This document shows positions 1-5,161 of a DNA stretch of 7,688 nucleotides, in pieces. Numbering within the stretch: the stretch's first letter is position 1; each line of letters begins with the position of its first letter. The stretch lies in contig JAOPUY010000314.1 in the NCBI GenBank assembly GCA_025963265.1, positions 1 to 7,688 on the forward strand. Reading direction: 5' to 3'. Source of the stretch: Frankiales bacterium. Its GTDB lineage: Bacteria; Actinomycetota; Actinomycetes; Mycobacteriales; Jatrophihabitantaceae. A program made the translations under genes and the position numbers. The notes under the pieces were generated by a model, which searched no databases, was not told the origin of the DNA, and saw only the letters and a program-made list of their open reading frames with translations.

Positions 1-450
1 GATGTCGAGCCGAGTCAGTGTGCTGCCCGAGTACGCGACGTCGGCAACGGTGAACGACGCGTACTGGCACCCGGAGCTTGCCTCCCCGACGTTCCCCAGC
101 CCGCGCACCCCGTAGACGTCGTTTCCGTAGTAGAAGCCGTCGTGGAAGGTCGTGCCCTTGGGGGCGGTGAAGGCGACCGAGGCGGAGGTGGCTTTCGTCC
201 CGCCCTCGACCAGCACGTCGACCGCGCTCGGGCTCGCGTCGCCCTGCACCAAGGTCGTATTGGTCGGGTCGAACTCGGTGGTGCCGCTCAGTTCGCTCCC
301 CGACGGCACGGTCGCGGTCGACGTGATAGTCAGGCGCGCGGTGGTCAGGATGCCGGTGTTCACATCGGTGGCGGCGGCCGGCGCCGACAGCGCGGCCACC
401 GGCAGCACCACCGACAGGACAGCACACAGGACGATATAGCGACGACGCAT
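1..450 (-). CDS. Secreted protein of unknown function, N-terminal part (runs off the left edge)
   Basis: An ATG at 450-448 opens a frame of 150 codons with no stop before the window edge, so the C-terminus is missing. The protein starts with a clear Sec-type signal peptide: MRRR, a hydrophobic core at about residues 5-23, and a likely cleavage site after A27 (APAAA-TD). The mature part is rich in Thr, Ser, Gly and Asp with almost no Lys, as in secreted actinobacterial beta-rich proteins. Residues of about 106-150 contain a Gly/Tyr-rich stretch (FHDGFYYGNDVYG), then a GC pair and FTVADVAYSG. This loosely recalls a repeated beta-domain seen in Streptomyces secreted proteins of unknown role; that resemblance is from memory. 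A purine-rich GGGGGAA lies just upstream of the ATG and can serve as ribosome binding site. It is divergent from the short-chain dehydrogenase gene. No enzymatic motif is visible and I assign no function. Confidence 0.8.
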   Translation of the reverse strand, partial: MRRRYIVLCAVLSVVLPVAALSAPAAATDVNTGILTTARLTITSTATVPSGSELSGTTEFDPTNTTLVQGDASPSAVDVLVEGGTKATSASVAFTAPKGTTFHDGFYYGNDVYGVRGLGNVGEASSGCQYASFTVADVAYSGSTLTRLDI

Positions 451-598
451 CACGGTTCCCCCGAACCCGCAGTGTCTGAGTCTCGCTGTTGAGCCCGAGC
501 GGTACCTGCTTCTCGGCAACTATCAGCCATGGACGCGATCCGCACAAGTCAGGACAGGTTCGCGGCCTCGAGGCAACTCATCCCTATGGGGCATTCCC

Positions 599-627
599 TT
601 CGACTAACAGCTGAGTTATGTTCGACT
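599..627. promoter_or_regulatory. Candidate operator: direct repeat TTCGACT spaced 22 bp, flanking a TAAC-N6-GTTA dyad
   Basis: The 261-base spacer at 451-711 separates the secreted-protein gene from the dehydrogenase gene and holds no convincing gene. Inside it, the heptamer TTCGACT occurs at 599-605 and again at 621-627, with starts 22 bp apart (about two helical turns). Between them lies TAAC (605-608) with its complement GTTA (615-618). Direct repeats in helical phase are the usual site layout for AraC-family regulators, and a GlxA-AraC regulator is encoded at 3146-4129. TATGTT at 617-622 is a possible -10 element, but no good -35 precedes it. The repeat and dyad are seen directly; their role is inference. 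TTCGAC is common in GC-rich DNA, so chance is possible. Confidence 0.25.
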
Positions 628-711
628 TCGGGGCCGGATGACCCCGCAGGTCCACCGCGCGCAGGGCTCGAGGCGACGCGCAACGACCCACACCTCATAG
701 CTGGGAGTCTC

Positions 712-1551
712 ATGTCCAAGCAGGCACTAGTCACCGGCGGCAGCCGCGGCATTGGCAAGGCGATCGCCCTGGCGCTCGCCGAGAACGGTTACGACGTAGC
801 GATTGCGGCCCGCACGTTGCGCGCGTCGGACCCGACGCCCGAGCACAGCCAGACCATCCACAAGCAGGACGTCCGCCCGTTGCCGGGCAGCGTCGAGGAG
901 ACGGCCGAGGCCGTCGAGAAGCTGGGGCAGAAGGCCCTGCCGCTGAAGATGGACCTCACCGACCTGGCCTCCGTCGAGTCGGCGATCAAAACGCTGCTCG
1001 ACGAGTGGGGCGGCGTGGACGTCGTGGTCAACAACGGCCGCCACATCGGCCCTGGCCTGATGGACACGATCGCCGAAACACCGATCGAGCAGTACCCGCT
1101 CTTCATGATGGCCCACGGCGTGGCCCCGATCCGGATCACCCAATTGCTGGCGCCGGCGATGATCGCCCGCGGCGGCGGCACCTTCGTCACCATCTCCTCC
1201 GGCGCGGGCTACGAGTTCTACCCCGAGCAGCCCAAGCCCGGTCTCGGCTATCGCATCGGCAAGGCGTCCGGCCACACGCTGGTGGGCAGCATCCAGGCCG
1301 AGTACGGCGACCAGGGAATCAACGCCTACAACGTCAATCCCGGGTTTGTCCTGACCGAGCGCAACTCGCTCGACGTCGAGGAGTTCGGCTTCGACCCGGC
1401 CTGGGCCGGTCCACCGGCGGCGGTCGGCGCGGCCGTGGCGTGGCTGGTCACCTCACCCGAGGCGCCGGCGCTGCAGCGGCAGAACCTCGACGCCCAGCCG
1501 CTGGCCCTGGAGCGCAACCTCTACCCAGACTGGCGTCCGAAGGCCTCCTGA
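712..1551 (+). CDS. SDR family NAD(P)-dependent oxidoreductase
   Basis: A 279-residue classical-type short-chain dehydrogenase/reductase, expected to interconvert an alcohol and a ketone in the cytoplasm. The Rossmann cofactor motif TGGSRGIG is at residues 8-15. R34 after the second strand (IAART) suggests NADP(H). DLTD is at 81-84, a variant NNG at 107-109 replaces the usual NNAG, the active-site Ser is S162 or S163, and the YxxxK catalytic pair is Y180/K184 (YRIGK), followed by NPG at 209-211. The ATG at 712 is preferred because GGGAG lies four bases upstream and the Rossmann fold starts at once. An in-frame ATG at 529 would add 61 residues of low-complexity sequence with no homology. Aligned to the usual SDR pattern, the catalytic-tetrad Asn seems to be His135 (see findings). 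The flavoprotein gene follows after 93 bases, suggesting consecutive steps on one substrate. That substrate is unknown. Confidence 0.92.
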   Translation: MSKQALVTGGSRGIGKAIALALAENGYDVAIAARTLRASDPTPEHSQTIHKQDVRPLPGSVEETAEAVEKLGQKALPLKMDLTDLASVESAIKTLLDEWGGVDVVVNNGRHIGPGLMDTIAETPIEQYPLFMMAHGVAPIRITQLLAPAMIARGGGTFVTISSGAGYEFYPEQPKPGLGYRIGKASGHTLVGSIQAEYGDQGINAYNVNPGFVLTERNSLDVEEFGFDPAWAGPPAAVGAAVAWLVTSPEAPALQRQNLDAQPLALERNLYPDWRPKAS

Positions 1552-1633
1552 CGACAGCGTGCGTCCCACCTCCGGGAGAGCTGGGCGCGGCCAGCATCGA
1601 GAACGCCGTCGCGTTATGGTTTGCCTCTACCTC

Positions 1634-1639
1634 AGGAGG
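1634..1639 (+). promoter_or_regulatory. Strong ribosome binding site fixing the flavoprotein start
   Basis: AGGAGG lies five bases upstream of the GTG at 1645, which is immediately followed by codons for the FAD-binding strand (VDFDVVVLGSG). This decides for the GTG at 1645 over a TTG at 1621, which would place the Shine-Dalgarno sequence inside the coding region. TATGGT at 1615-1620 could be a -10 element for an internal promoter, but no matching -35 is visible. Confidence 0.8.
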
Positions 1640-1644
1640 CAGTT

Positions 1645-3075
1645 GTGGTCGACTTCGACGTAGTGGTGCTGGGCAGCGGGTTCGCTGGCCTGCGAGCGGC
1701 TATCGCCGCCTCCGAGGGCGGCGCCTCGGTTCTCGTGATCGAGGCGCAGGCCGACGTCGGTGGGCGCAGCCAGTACTCGAGCGCCGGGATCATGGCCGCC
1801 GGCACGCGTTTTCAGCGGGCTCTTGGAATCGAGGACTCCCCAGCCTCGCTGTTCGAGCAGTATCAGCGGGCCAATCACTGGCAAATCGATGCCGGCGTGG
1901 CGTACCGGCTTGCTTACGGCTGCGCGGCCGAAGTCGAATGGCTGGCTGACCACGGTCTCGAGATCAAGGGCGTGCTGCCCTCGCCGGACAGCGATGTGCC
2001 GCGGACGCATCGCACGCCGGGCGGGCAGGCCATCATCGAGCTGCTCCGGACCCGGGCCCGGGCCCAGGGGTGCGAATTCGCGATGGGCCGTCGGGTCGAA
2101 CGGCTGGTGGTGAGCGACGGGGTGGTCACCGGGGTGGCGACGGCGGACGAGGAGCTCGCCGCGGGAGCGGTGGTGCTGGCCACCGGTGGACTGGGCGGCA
2201 ACCCCGAGTTGCTAGAGCGGTTCGCGCCTTCGCTGGTCGCGGCGACCGGAGATTGGCTGGCTCCGGTCGGCGGTCGGGAGTTGGCCCGGTACGCGCCGGG
2301 CGACGCCATCGGCCTGGCTGAGTCCGTCGGCGCAGTCTTGGCCGGCCTCGACATGTGGGAGGCCACCATCCGTCCGGGCTACGTCGAGGTGTCCTCGCAG
2401 ATGCTGCCCGGTTGGATCGTGGCCGTTGATCGCAGCGGTCGCCGCGTGGTCGACGAGACGGCGGGCATCGTGGCCATGCAGTCGGCCGTATTGGCCGCTG
2501 GCGGCGAGGTGTACGCGATCTTCGACGAGGCCGCGCGCCAGGCCGGAGATCCGCCACCCACGCCGGCCGGCGCATCCCGGCCGCGCCGAATCAACCCGGA
2601 TTGGCGGCCCGAGGTCATCGAGGCGATGGCCCGCGACGGCAAGGTGGCACGGGCCGAGACGCTTTCCGGCCTGGCCGAGAAGATCGGGGTGCCGTCCGCG
2701 GGACTGCAGGCCACGGTCGCACGCTACAACGGCTTCGTCGCGGACGGGACGGATCTGGATCACCGCAAGGATCCAGCCGTCATGCGTCCGATCGGCGACG
2801 GCCCGTATTACGCGGTGGCCTTACGGCTGGGCTCAGTCGCCTACACCTCCGCCGGCCCGCGAATCGACGCTGACGCCCAGGTCATCGGCGCCGACAATGC
2901 GCCGATCCCTGGCCTCTACGCCGCCGGCGAATGCGCTGGCGGCGTGGTGGGCATGCACATGGCCGGCAACCCGGTCGCGTCCTGCCTGGTCTTCGGTCGG
3001 GTCGCCGGCGCGGGTGCGGCTCAGTTCGCGCGAGGCGGCAACCCACTCGTGTCGCCCGGCGCGGCCACGCCGTAG
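1645..3075 (+). CDS. FAD-dependent oxidoreductase, fumarate reductase / 3-ketosteroid dehydrogenase-like flavoprotein
   Basis: A 476-residue flavoprotein with the FAD dinucleotide motif GSGFAG (residues 10-15) and E33 closing the second strand. A GRSQYSSAG segment at 40-48 is typical of the fumarate reductase/KstD superfamily, VVLATGGLGGN is at 176-186, and the C-terminal FAD block is GLYAAGE (423-429) with LVFGRVAG (448-455). The length matches the soluble single-subunit members. The family performs FAD-linked hydride transfer across C-C bonds, such as fumarate reduction, steroid delta-1 dehydrogenation and related enone chemistry. The capping domain has HRTPGG at 122-127. However, the usual HHTMGG is VAYTSAG here (398-404), and the Arg of NRLGGN is absent (MHMAGN, 437-442). 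A fumarate reductase assignment is therefore unlikely. It has no signal peptide, so it is probably cytoplasmic. It is probably co-transcribed with the dehydrogenase upstream. Start GTG with an AGGAGG site. The exact substrate is unknown. Confidence 0.9.
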   Translation: MVDFDVVVLGSGFAGLRAAIAASEGGASVLVIEAQADVGGRSQYSSAGIMAAGTRFQRALGIEDSPASLFEQYQRANHWQIDAGVAYRLAYGCAAEVEWLADHGLEIKGVLPSPDSDVPRTHRTPGGQAIIELLRTRARAQGCEFAMGRRVERLVVSDGVVTGVATADEELAAGAVVLATGGLGGNPELLERFAPSLVAATGDWLAPVGGRELARYAPGDAIGLAESVGAVLAGLDMWEATIRPGYVEVSSQMLPGWIVAVDRSGRRVVDETAGIVAMQSAVLAAGGEVYAIFDEAARQAGDPPPTPAGASRPRRINPDWRPEVIEAMARDGKVARAETLSGLAEKIGVPSAGLQATVARYNGFVADGTDLDHRKDPAVMRPIGDGPYYAVALRLGSVAYTSAGPRIDADAQVIGADNAPIPGLYAAGECAGGVVGMHMAGNPVASCLVFGRVAGAGAAQFARGGNPLVSPGAATP

Positions 3076-3095
3076 GCCAGTCCCCGCGAAGGCCG

Positions 3096-3122
3096 CCCCA
3101 GCTGCCGGATGCTTCGGCGGGG
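3096..3122. terminator. Possible GC-rich hairpin between convergent genes
   Basis: The 70-base gap between the stop codons of the flavoprotein (plus) and the GlxA-AraC regulator (minus) contains CCCC at 3096-3099 and GCCG at 3104-3107, a seven-base loop, then CGGC at 3115-3118 and GGGG at 3119-3122. These can fold into an interrupted stem with a four-base bulge. No T-run follows on either strand, so it is not a canonical intrinsic terminator. Its place between convergent genes is what suggests the role. Confidence 0.25.
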
Positions 3123-3145
3123 AGTGAAGGCGGTGGGCCGGATAC

Positions 3146-4129
3146 TCACGCGGGTTCGCGAGCCTGGAAGGTCCGGCGGTAGGCGTGGGGGGTGGTGCGG
3201 AGCGCCCGACCGAAGTGCTTGCGCAGGTTGGCCGCGTTGACGAAGCCGGCGTTCCGGGCGACCGACTCGATCGGCAGGTCGCTGGCCTCGAGCAGCTGCT
3301 GGGCCTGCAGCAACCGCTGGCGCAGCAACCAGCGGTAGGGCGTCGTCCCGGTCGCGGCGGCGAAGCGCCGCGCAAACGTCCGCCGGCTCATCGCCGAGCG
3401 GCGAGCCAACTCGTCGACGCCGAGCGGTTCCTCGAGATGCGCCTGCATCCAGGTCATCGTGTCGGCGAACAGGTCGCAGCACTCGTCAGCTGGCAGCGGA
3501 GCCTGAATGTATTGGGCTTGGCCGCCGTCGCGATAGGGCGGCACGACCAGTTCGCGGGCGATCGCGGCCGCGGCTCCGGCCCCGAGATCCCGGCGGACGA
3601 TGTGCAGGCAGAGATCGATGCTGGCCGCGCTGCCGGCCGAGGTCAGGATGTCGCCATCGTCGACGTAGAGCACATCGGGATCGACCGTCAGCGTCGGGTA
3701 CTGCGCCGCCAACTCGGCGCATTGGCCCCAGTGCGTGGTGACGCGGCGGCCCTCGAGCAGGCCGGCGGCGGCGAGCACGAACACGCCCGTGCACAACGAC
3801 ACGAGGCGGGCGCCGCGGGCATGGGCCCGGCGCAGGACCTGCAGGACCGACTCCGGCACCGCGTCCAGGTCGTCGGTGGGCGGCACCACCACGATGTCGG
3901 CGCGGCTCACCGCGGCCAGCCCGTGCGCGACTTCTAACCGCAAGCCGTTGTCCAGCCGCACGAACCTGTCGGTCGCGCCGCAGACCCGGACGTCATAGTG
4001 CTCGGATCCCGCTCCGCCCTCAGCGTCGCCCCGGAAGACCTCGTAGGCCGCGCTGAACTCGAACAGCGACAGACCGTCGTACGCGAGGATCGCGACCCGC
4101 GGTCGAACCTTGGCCGTTTTAGCACCCAT
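3146..4129 (-). CDS. GlxA-family transcriptional regulator (DJ-1/PfpI domain plus AraC-type HTH)
   Basis: A 327-residue regulator with two domains. Residues of about 10-185 form a DJ-1/PfpI (class I glutamine amidotransferase-like) domain starting RVAILAYDGLSLFEF, with the nucleophile-elbow Cys at C113 (SLCTGVFVLAAAGLL). A conserved AGSAASIDLCLHIVRRDLG at 165-183 and VVPPYRDGGQAQY at 195-207 are hallmarks of the GlxA subfamily. Residues of about 225-325 form the AraC DNA-binding domain with two helix-turn-helix units, about 236-257 (LGVDELARRSAMSRRTFARRF) and 285-306, ending in the family-typical RTTPHAYRRTF. Such proteins bind DNA in the cytoplasm, often activating nearby catabolic genes in response to a metabolite. 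Two ATG starts are possible (4141 or 4129); neither has a clear Shine-Dalgarno, and 4129 was chosen because it lies closest to the domain. The frame is open upstream but that part is low-complexity and overlaps the divergent gene. Target promoters are not known. Confidence 0.92.
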   Translation of the reverse strand: MGAKTAKVRPRVAILAYDGLSLFEFSAAYEVFRGDAEGGAGSEHYDVRVCGATDRFVRLDNGLRLEVAHGLAAVSRADIVVVPPTDDLDAVPESVLQVLRRAHARGARLVSLCTGVFVLAAAGLLEGRRVTTHWGQCAELAAQYPTLTVDPDVLYVDDGDILTSAGSAASIDLCLHIVRRDLGAGAAAAIARELVVPPYRDGGQAQYIQAPLPADECCDLFADTMTWMQAHLEEPLGVDELARRSAMSRRTFARRFAAATGTTPYRWLLRQRLLQAQQLLEASDLPIESVARNAGFVNAANLRKHFGRALRTTPHAYRRTFQAREPA

Positions 4130-4178
4130 GCTGACAATCATGCCAGTTACATCGATGGACTGGGGGCGGGAAGATTGA
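4130..4178. promoter_or_regulatory. Short divergent spacer between the regulator and the unknown gene
   Basis: Only 49 bases separate the two divergent starts (37 if the regulator starts at 4141), so their promoters must overlap each other or the coding regions. I see no convincing -10/-35 pair. GGGAAG at 4168-4173 is a likely ribosome binding site for the plus-strand gene. In such a small shared spacer, autoregulation by the GlxA-AraC protein would also affect the neighbour; this is inference. Confidence 0.35.
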
Positions 4179-4664
4179 GTGGTGAACAAGGGACCGAAGA
4201 CACTGCTGCTGGACAGTCTTGACGGGTTGCAGCTGGTCCAGCCTCGTTGGCGGGATCGGCTGCTGGTCCGCTTGCTGGTCGACCGGCTCGACCTCGAGCT
4301 CGCCGCCGGCCGGTCGCCGGATGACAACCGACTGCGATCGCTTCGGGCCGCGGCGATCGTTGCACCGCCGGCGCGCGAGCGCCTGGCCGGCCACTGGGAG
4401 GCGACGCTCGAACGGGCCGCCAATCAAGCGAACCGTCGTATCCCACTGCCTCGCGATCGAATCGTTGGCGCCAAGGCCGAGATTCGCGCGCTAGCTCAAG
4501 CGCTGCGTGCGGGGCGGCCGGTCTCCGCCCGGGGCGTGGCGATGGCCTACGTCATCCTGGTCGCCGGTGCTGGGCCCCTTCATGGCCCGCGTGGCTCGGC
4601 CGATCTGCGCGCCGCGATCGAGGCCGCCATCGCCGAACTCGTCCCGGTCCATCAGTTGGCCTGA
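4179..4664 (+). CDS. Conserved-looking hypothetical protein, 161 residues
   Basis: I do not recognise this family. The frame runs from tandem GTG codons (4179 or 4182), with GGGAAG five bases upstream of the first, to a TGA at 4662-4664. The protein is predicted mostly helical and Arg/Ala/Leu-rich and has no Cys, no signal peptide and no membrane segment. It begins GPKTLLLDSLDGLQLV. A basic amphipathic stretch at about 24-60 (RWRDRLLVRLLVDRLDLELAAG) precedes an Arg-rich middle (RLRSLRAAAIV, then ARERLAGHWEATLERAAN). A C-terminal part includes VSARGVAMAYVILVAGAGPL and two short Ala-rich helices. The Leu/Arg heptad-like spacing could support oligomerisation. Codon use matches its neighbours and no other frame is better, which supports a real gene. 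It is divergent from the GlxA-AraC regulator and ends five bases before the convergent SnoaL-like gene. Function unknown. Confidence 0.75.
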   Translation: MVNKGPKTLLLDSLDGLQLVQPRWRDRLLVRLLVDRLDLELAAGRSPDDNRLRSLRAAAIVAPPARERLAGHWEATLERAANQANRRIPLPRDRIVGAKAEIRALAQALRAGRPVSARGVAMAYVILVAGAGPLHGPRGSADLRAAIEAAIAELVPVHQLA

Positions 4665-4669
4665 GCTAC

Positions 4670-5089
4670 TCACGCGGTCGTGGGCGATTCAGCGGCGTCG
4701 GTGATGTCGACGCGCAAGCGGGTCAGCCGCGAAGACTTGATCTTCCAATCTGATCCGTGCTTTTCATAGGCGTCGTGGTAGTGACCGTAGCCGTGCAGCT
4801 CGCGGCCGTCGGGATATCGCACGAGGTCCTCCATAGACCAGATGCCGCTGGCGGTTGACCCGGACAGCATGATCTCCGGCATATGGCCGTGATGGACGGT
4901 CAGCACATTGGCCAGCGTTGACATCACGCTTTCCAGGAAATCGTCCGGGCCGAGGATCGCGCCGCCGGCTTGACTCATGTCGACCGTCGCGTCGTCGCAG
5001 AAGAGGGCGCGCAGCGCTGGCCAGTCCTTCAGGTCCACGGTGCGAAAGTATCGGGCCTTGAGGATCTTGATCGCCTCGATGTCGTCCAC
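4670..5089 (-). CDS. SnoaL-like / nuclear transport factor 2-fold protein (BaiE-type)
   Basis: A 139-residue single-domain protein of the SnoaL/NTF2-like superfamily, whose members act as small dehydratases, isomerases or cyclases on polyketide, steroid and aromatic substrates. The N-terminal helix IKILKARYFRTVDLKDWPAL (7-26) followed by LFCDDATVDM (29-38) is the SnoaL_4 signature. VHHGHMPEI (65-73), SGIWSMEDLV (81-90) and GHYHDAYEK (102-110) are the usual beta-sheet cavity segments. Y14, D19 and H67 have the same spacing as the Tyr30, Asp35 and His83 triad I recall for bile acid 7-alpha-dehydratase BaiE. This supports a dehydratase or isomerase role but does not prove it. The start is GTG with AGGAG (5100-5096) six bases upstream. 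It lies 72 bases downstream of the 3-hydroxyisobutyrate-dehydrogenase-like gene on the same strand, so the two are probably co-transcribed. It converges on the unknown plus-strand gene with a five-base gap. Confidence 0.88.
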   Translation of the reverse strand: MDDIEAIKILKARYFRTVDLKDWPALRALFCDDATVDMSQAGGAILGPDDFLESVMSTLANVLTVHHGHMPEIMLSGSTASGIWSMEDLVRYPDGRELHGYGHYHDAYEKHGSDWKIKSSRLTRLRVDITDAAESPTTA

Positions 5090-5103
5090 ACCCAGCTCCT
5101 ATC

Positions 5104-5117
5104 GTCGAGATTTCGAC
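5104..5117. repeat. Inverted repeat GTCGA-N4-TCGAC just upstream of the SnoaL-like gene
   Basis: Five-base arms (5104-5108 and 5113-5117) are perfect complements around GATT. The repeat ends four bases from the ribosome binding site of the SnoaL-like gene, so a bound protein or an RNA fold here could affect its expression. Such short arms can arise by chance in GC-rich DNA. Confidence 0.3.
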
Positions 5118-5121
5118 CCGA

Positions 5122-5140
5122 CGCGGGTGGCCTGCCCGCG
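5122..5140. repeat. GC hairpin CGCGGG-N7-CCCGCG between co-directional genes
   Basis: Perfect six-base arms at 5122-5127 and 5135-5140 surround TGGCCTG in the 72-base gap between the 3-hydroxyisobutyrate-dehydrogenase-like stop and the SnoaL-like start. No T-run follows on the minus strand, so it is a weak terminator at best. It could instead protect or separate the two coding parts of one transcript. Confidence 0.35.
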
Positions 5141-5161
5141 CGGCGGACCGTGAAAGCGATC

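Noticed and set aside
529..711. Upstream in-frame extension of the dehydrogenase from an ATG at 529
   Set aside because: The 61 extra residues have no family resemblance, and the Rossmann fold with GGGAG in front starts at 712.
727..1275. A 182-codon open frame on the minus strand inside the dehydrogenase
   Set aside because: It is the antisense shadow of the SDR gene and has no motif or ribosome binding site of its own.
1005..1949. A 314-codon open frame on the plus strand
   Set aside because: Arg/Gly-rich translation typical of an off-frame reading of GC-rich DNA; it overlaps the SDR and flavoprotein genes, which have clear motifs.
2126..2763. Overlapping minus-strand open frames within the flavoprotein gene
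   Set aside because: Shadows of a strongly supported FAD-binding protein; the compositions are biased and no domain is seen.
1645..3075. Calling the flavoprotein a true 3-ketosteroid delta-1-dehydrogenase or fumarate reductase
   Set aside because: The KstD C-terminal pattern is not matched and the fumarate reductase His/Arg are missing, so only a superfamily call is justified.
4130..4423. N-terminal extension of the GlxA-AraC regulator by about 98 codons
   Set aside because: Ser/Arg-rich low-complexity sequence opposite the unknown gene; the DJ-1 domain starts just after 4129.
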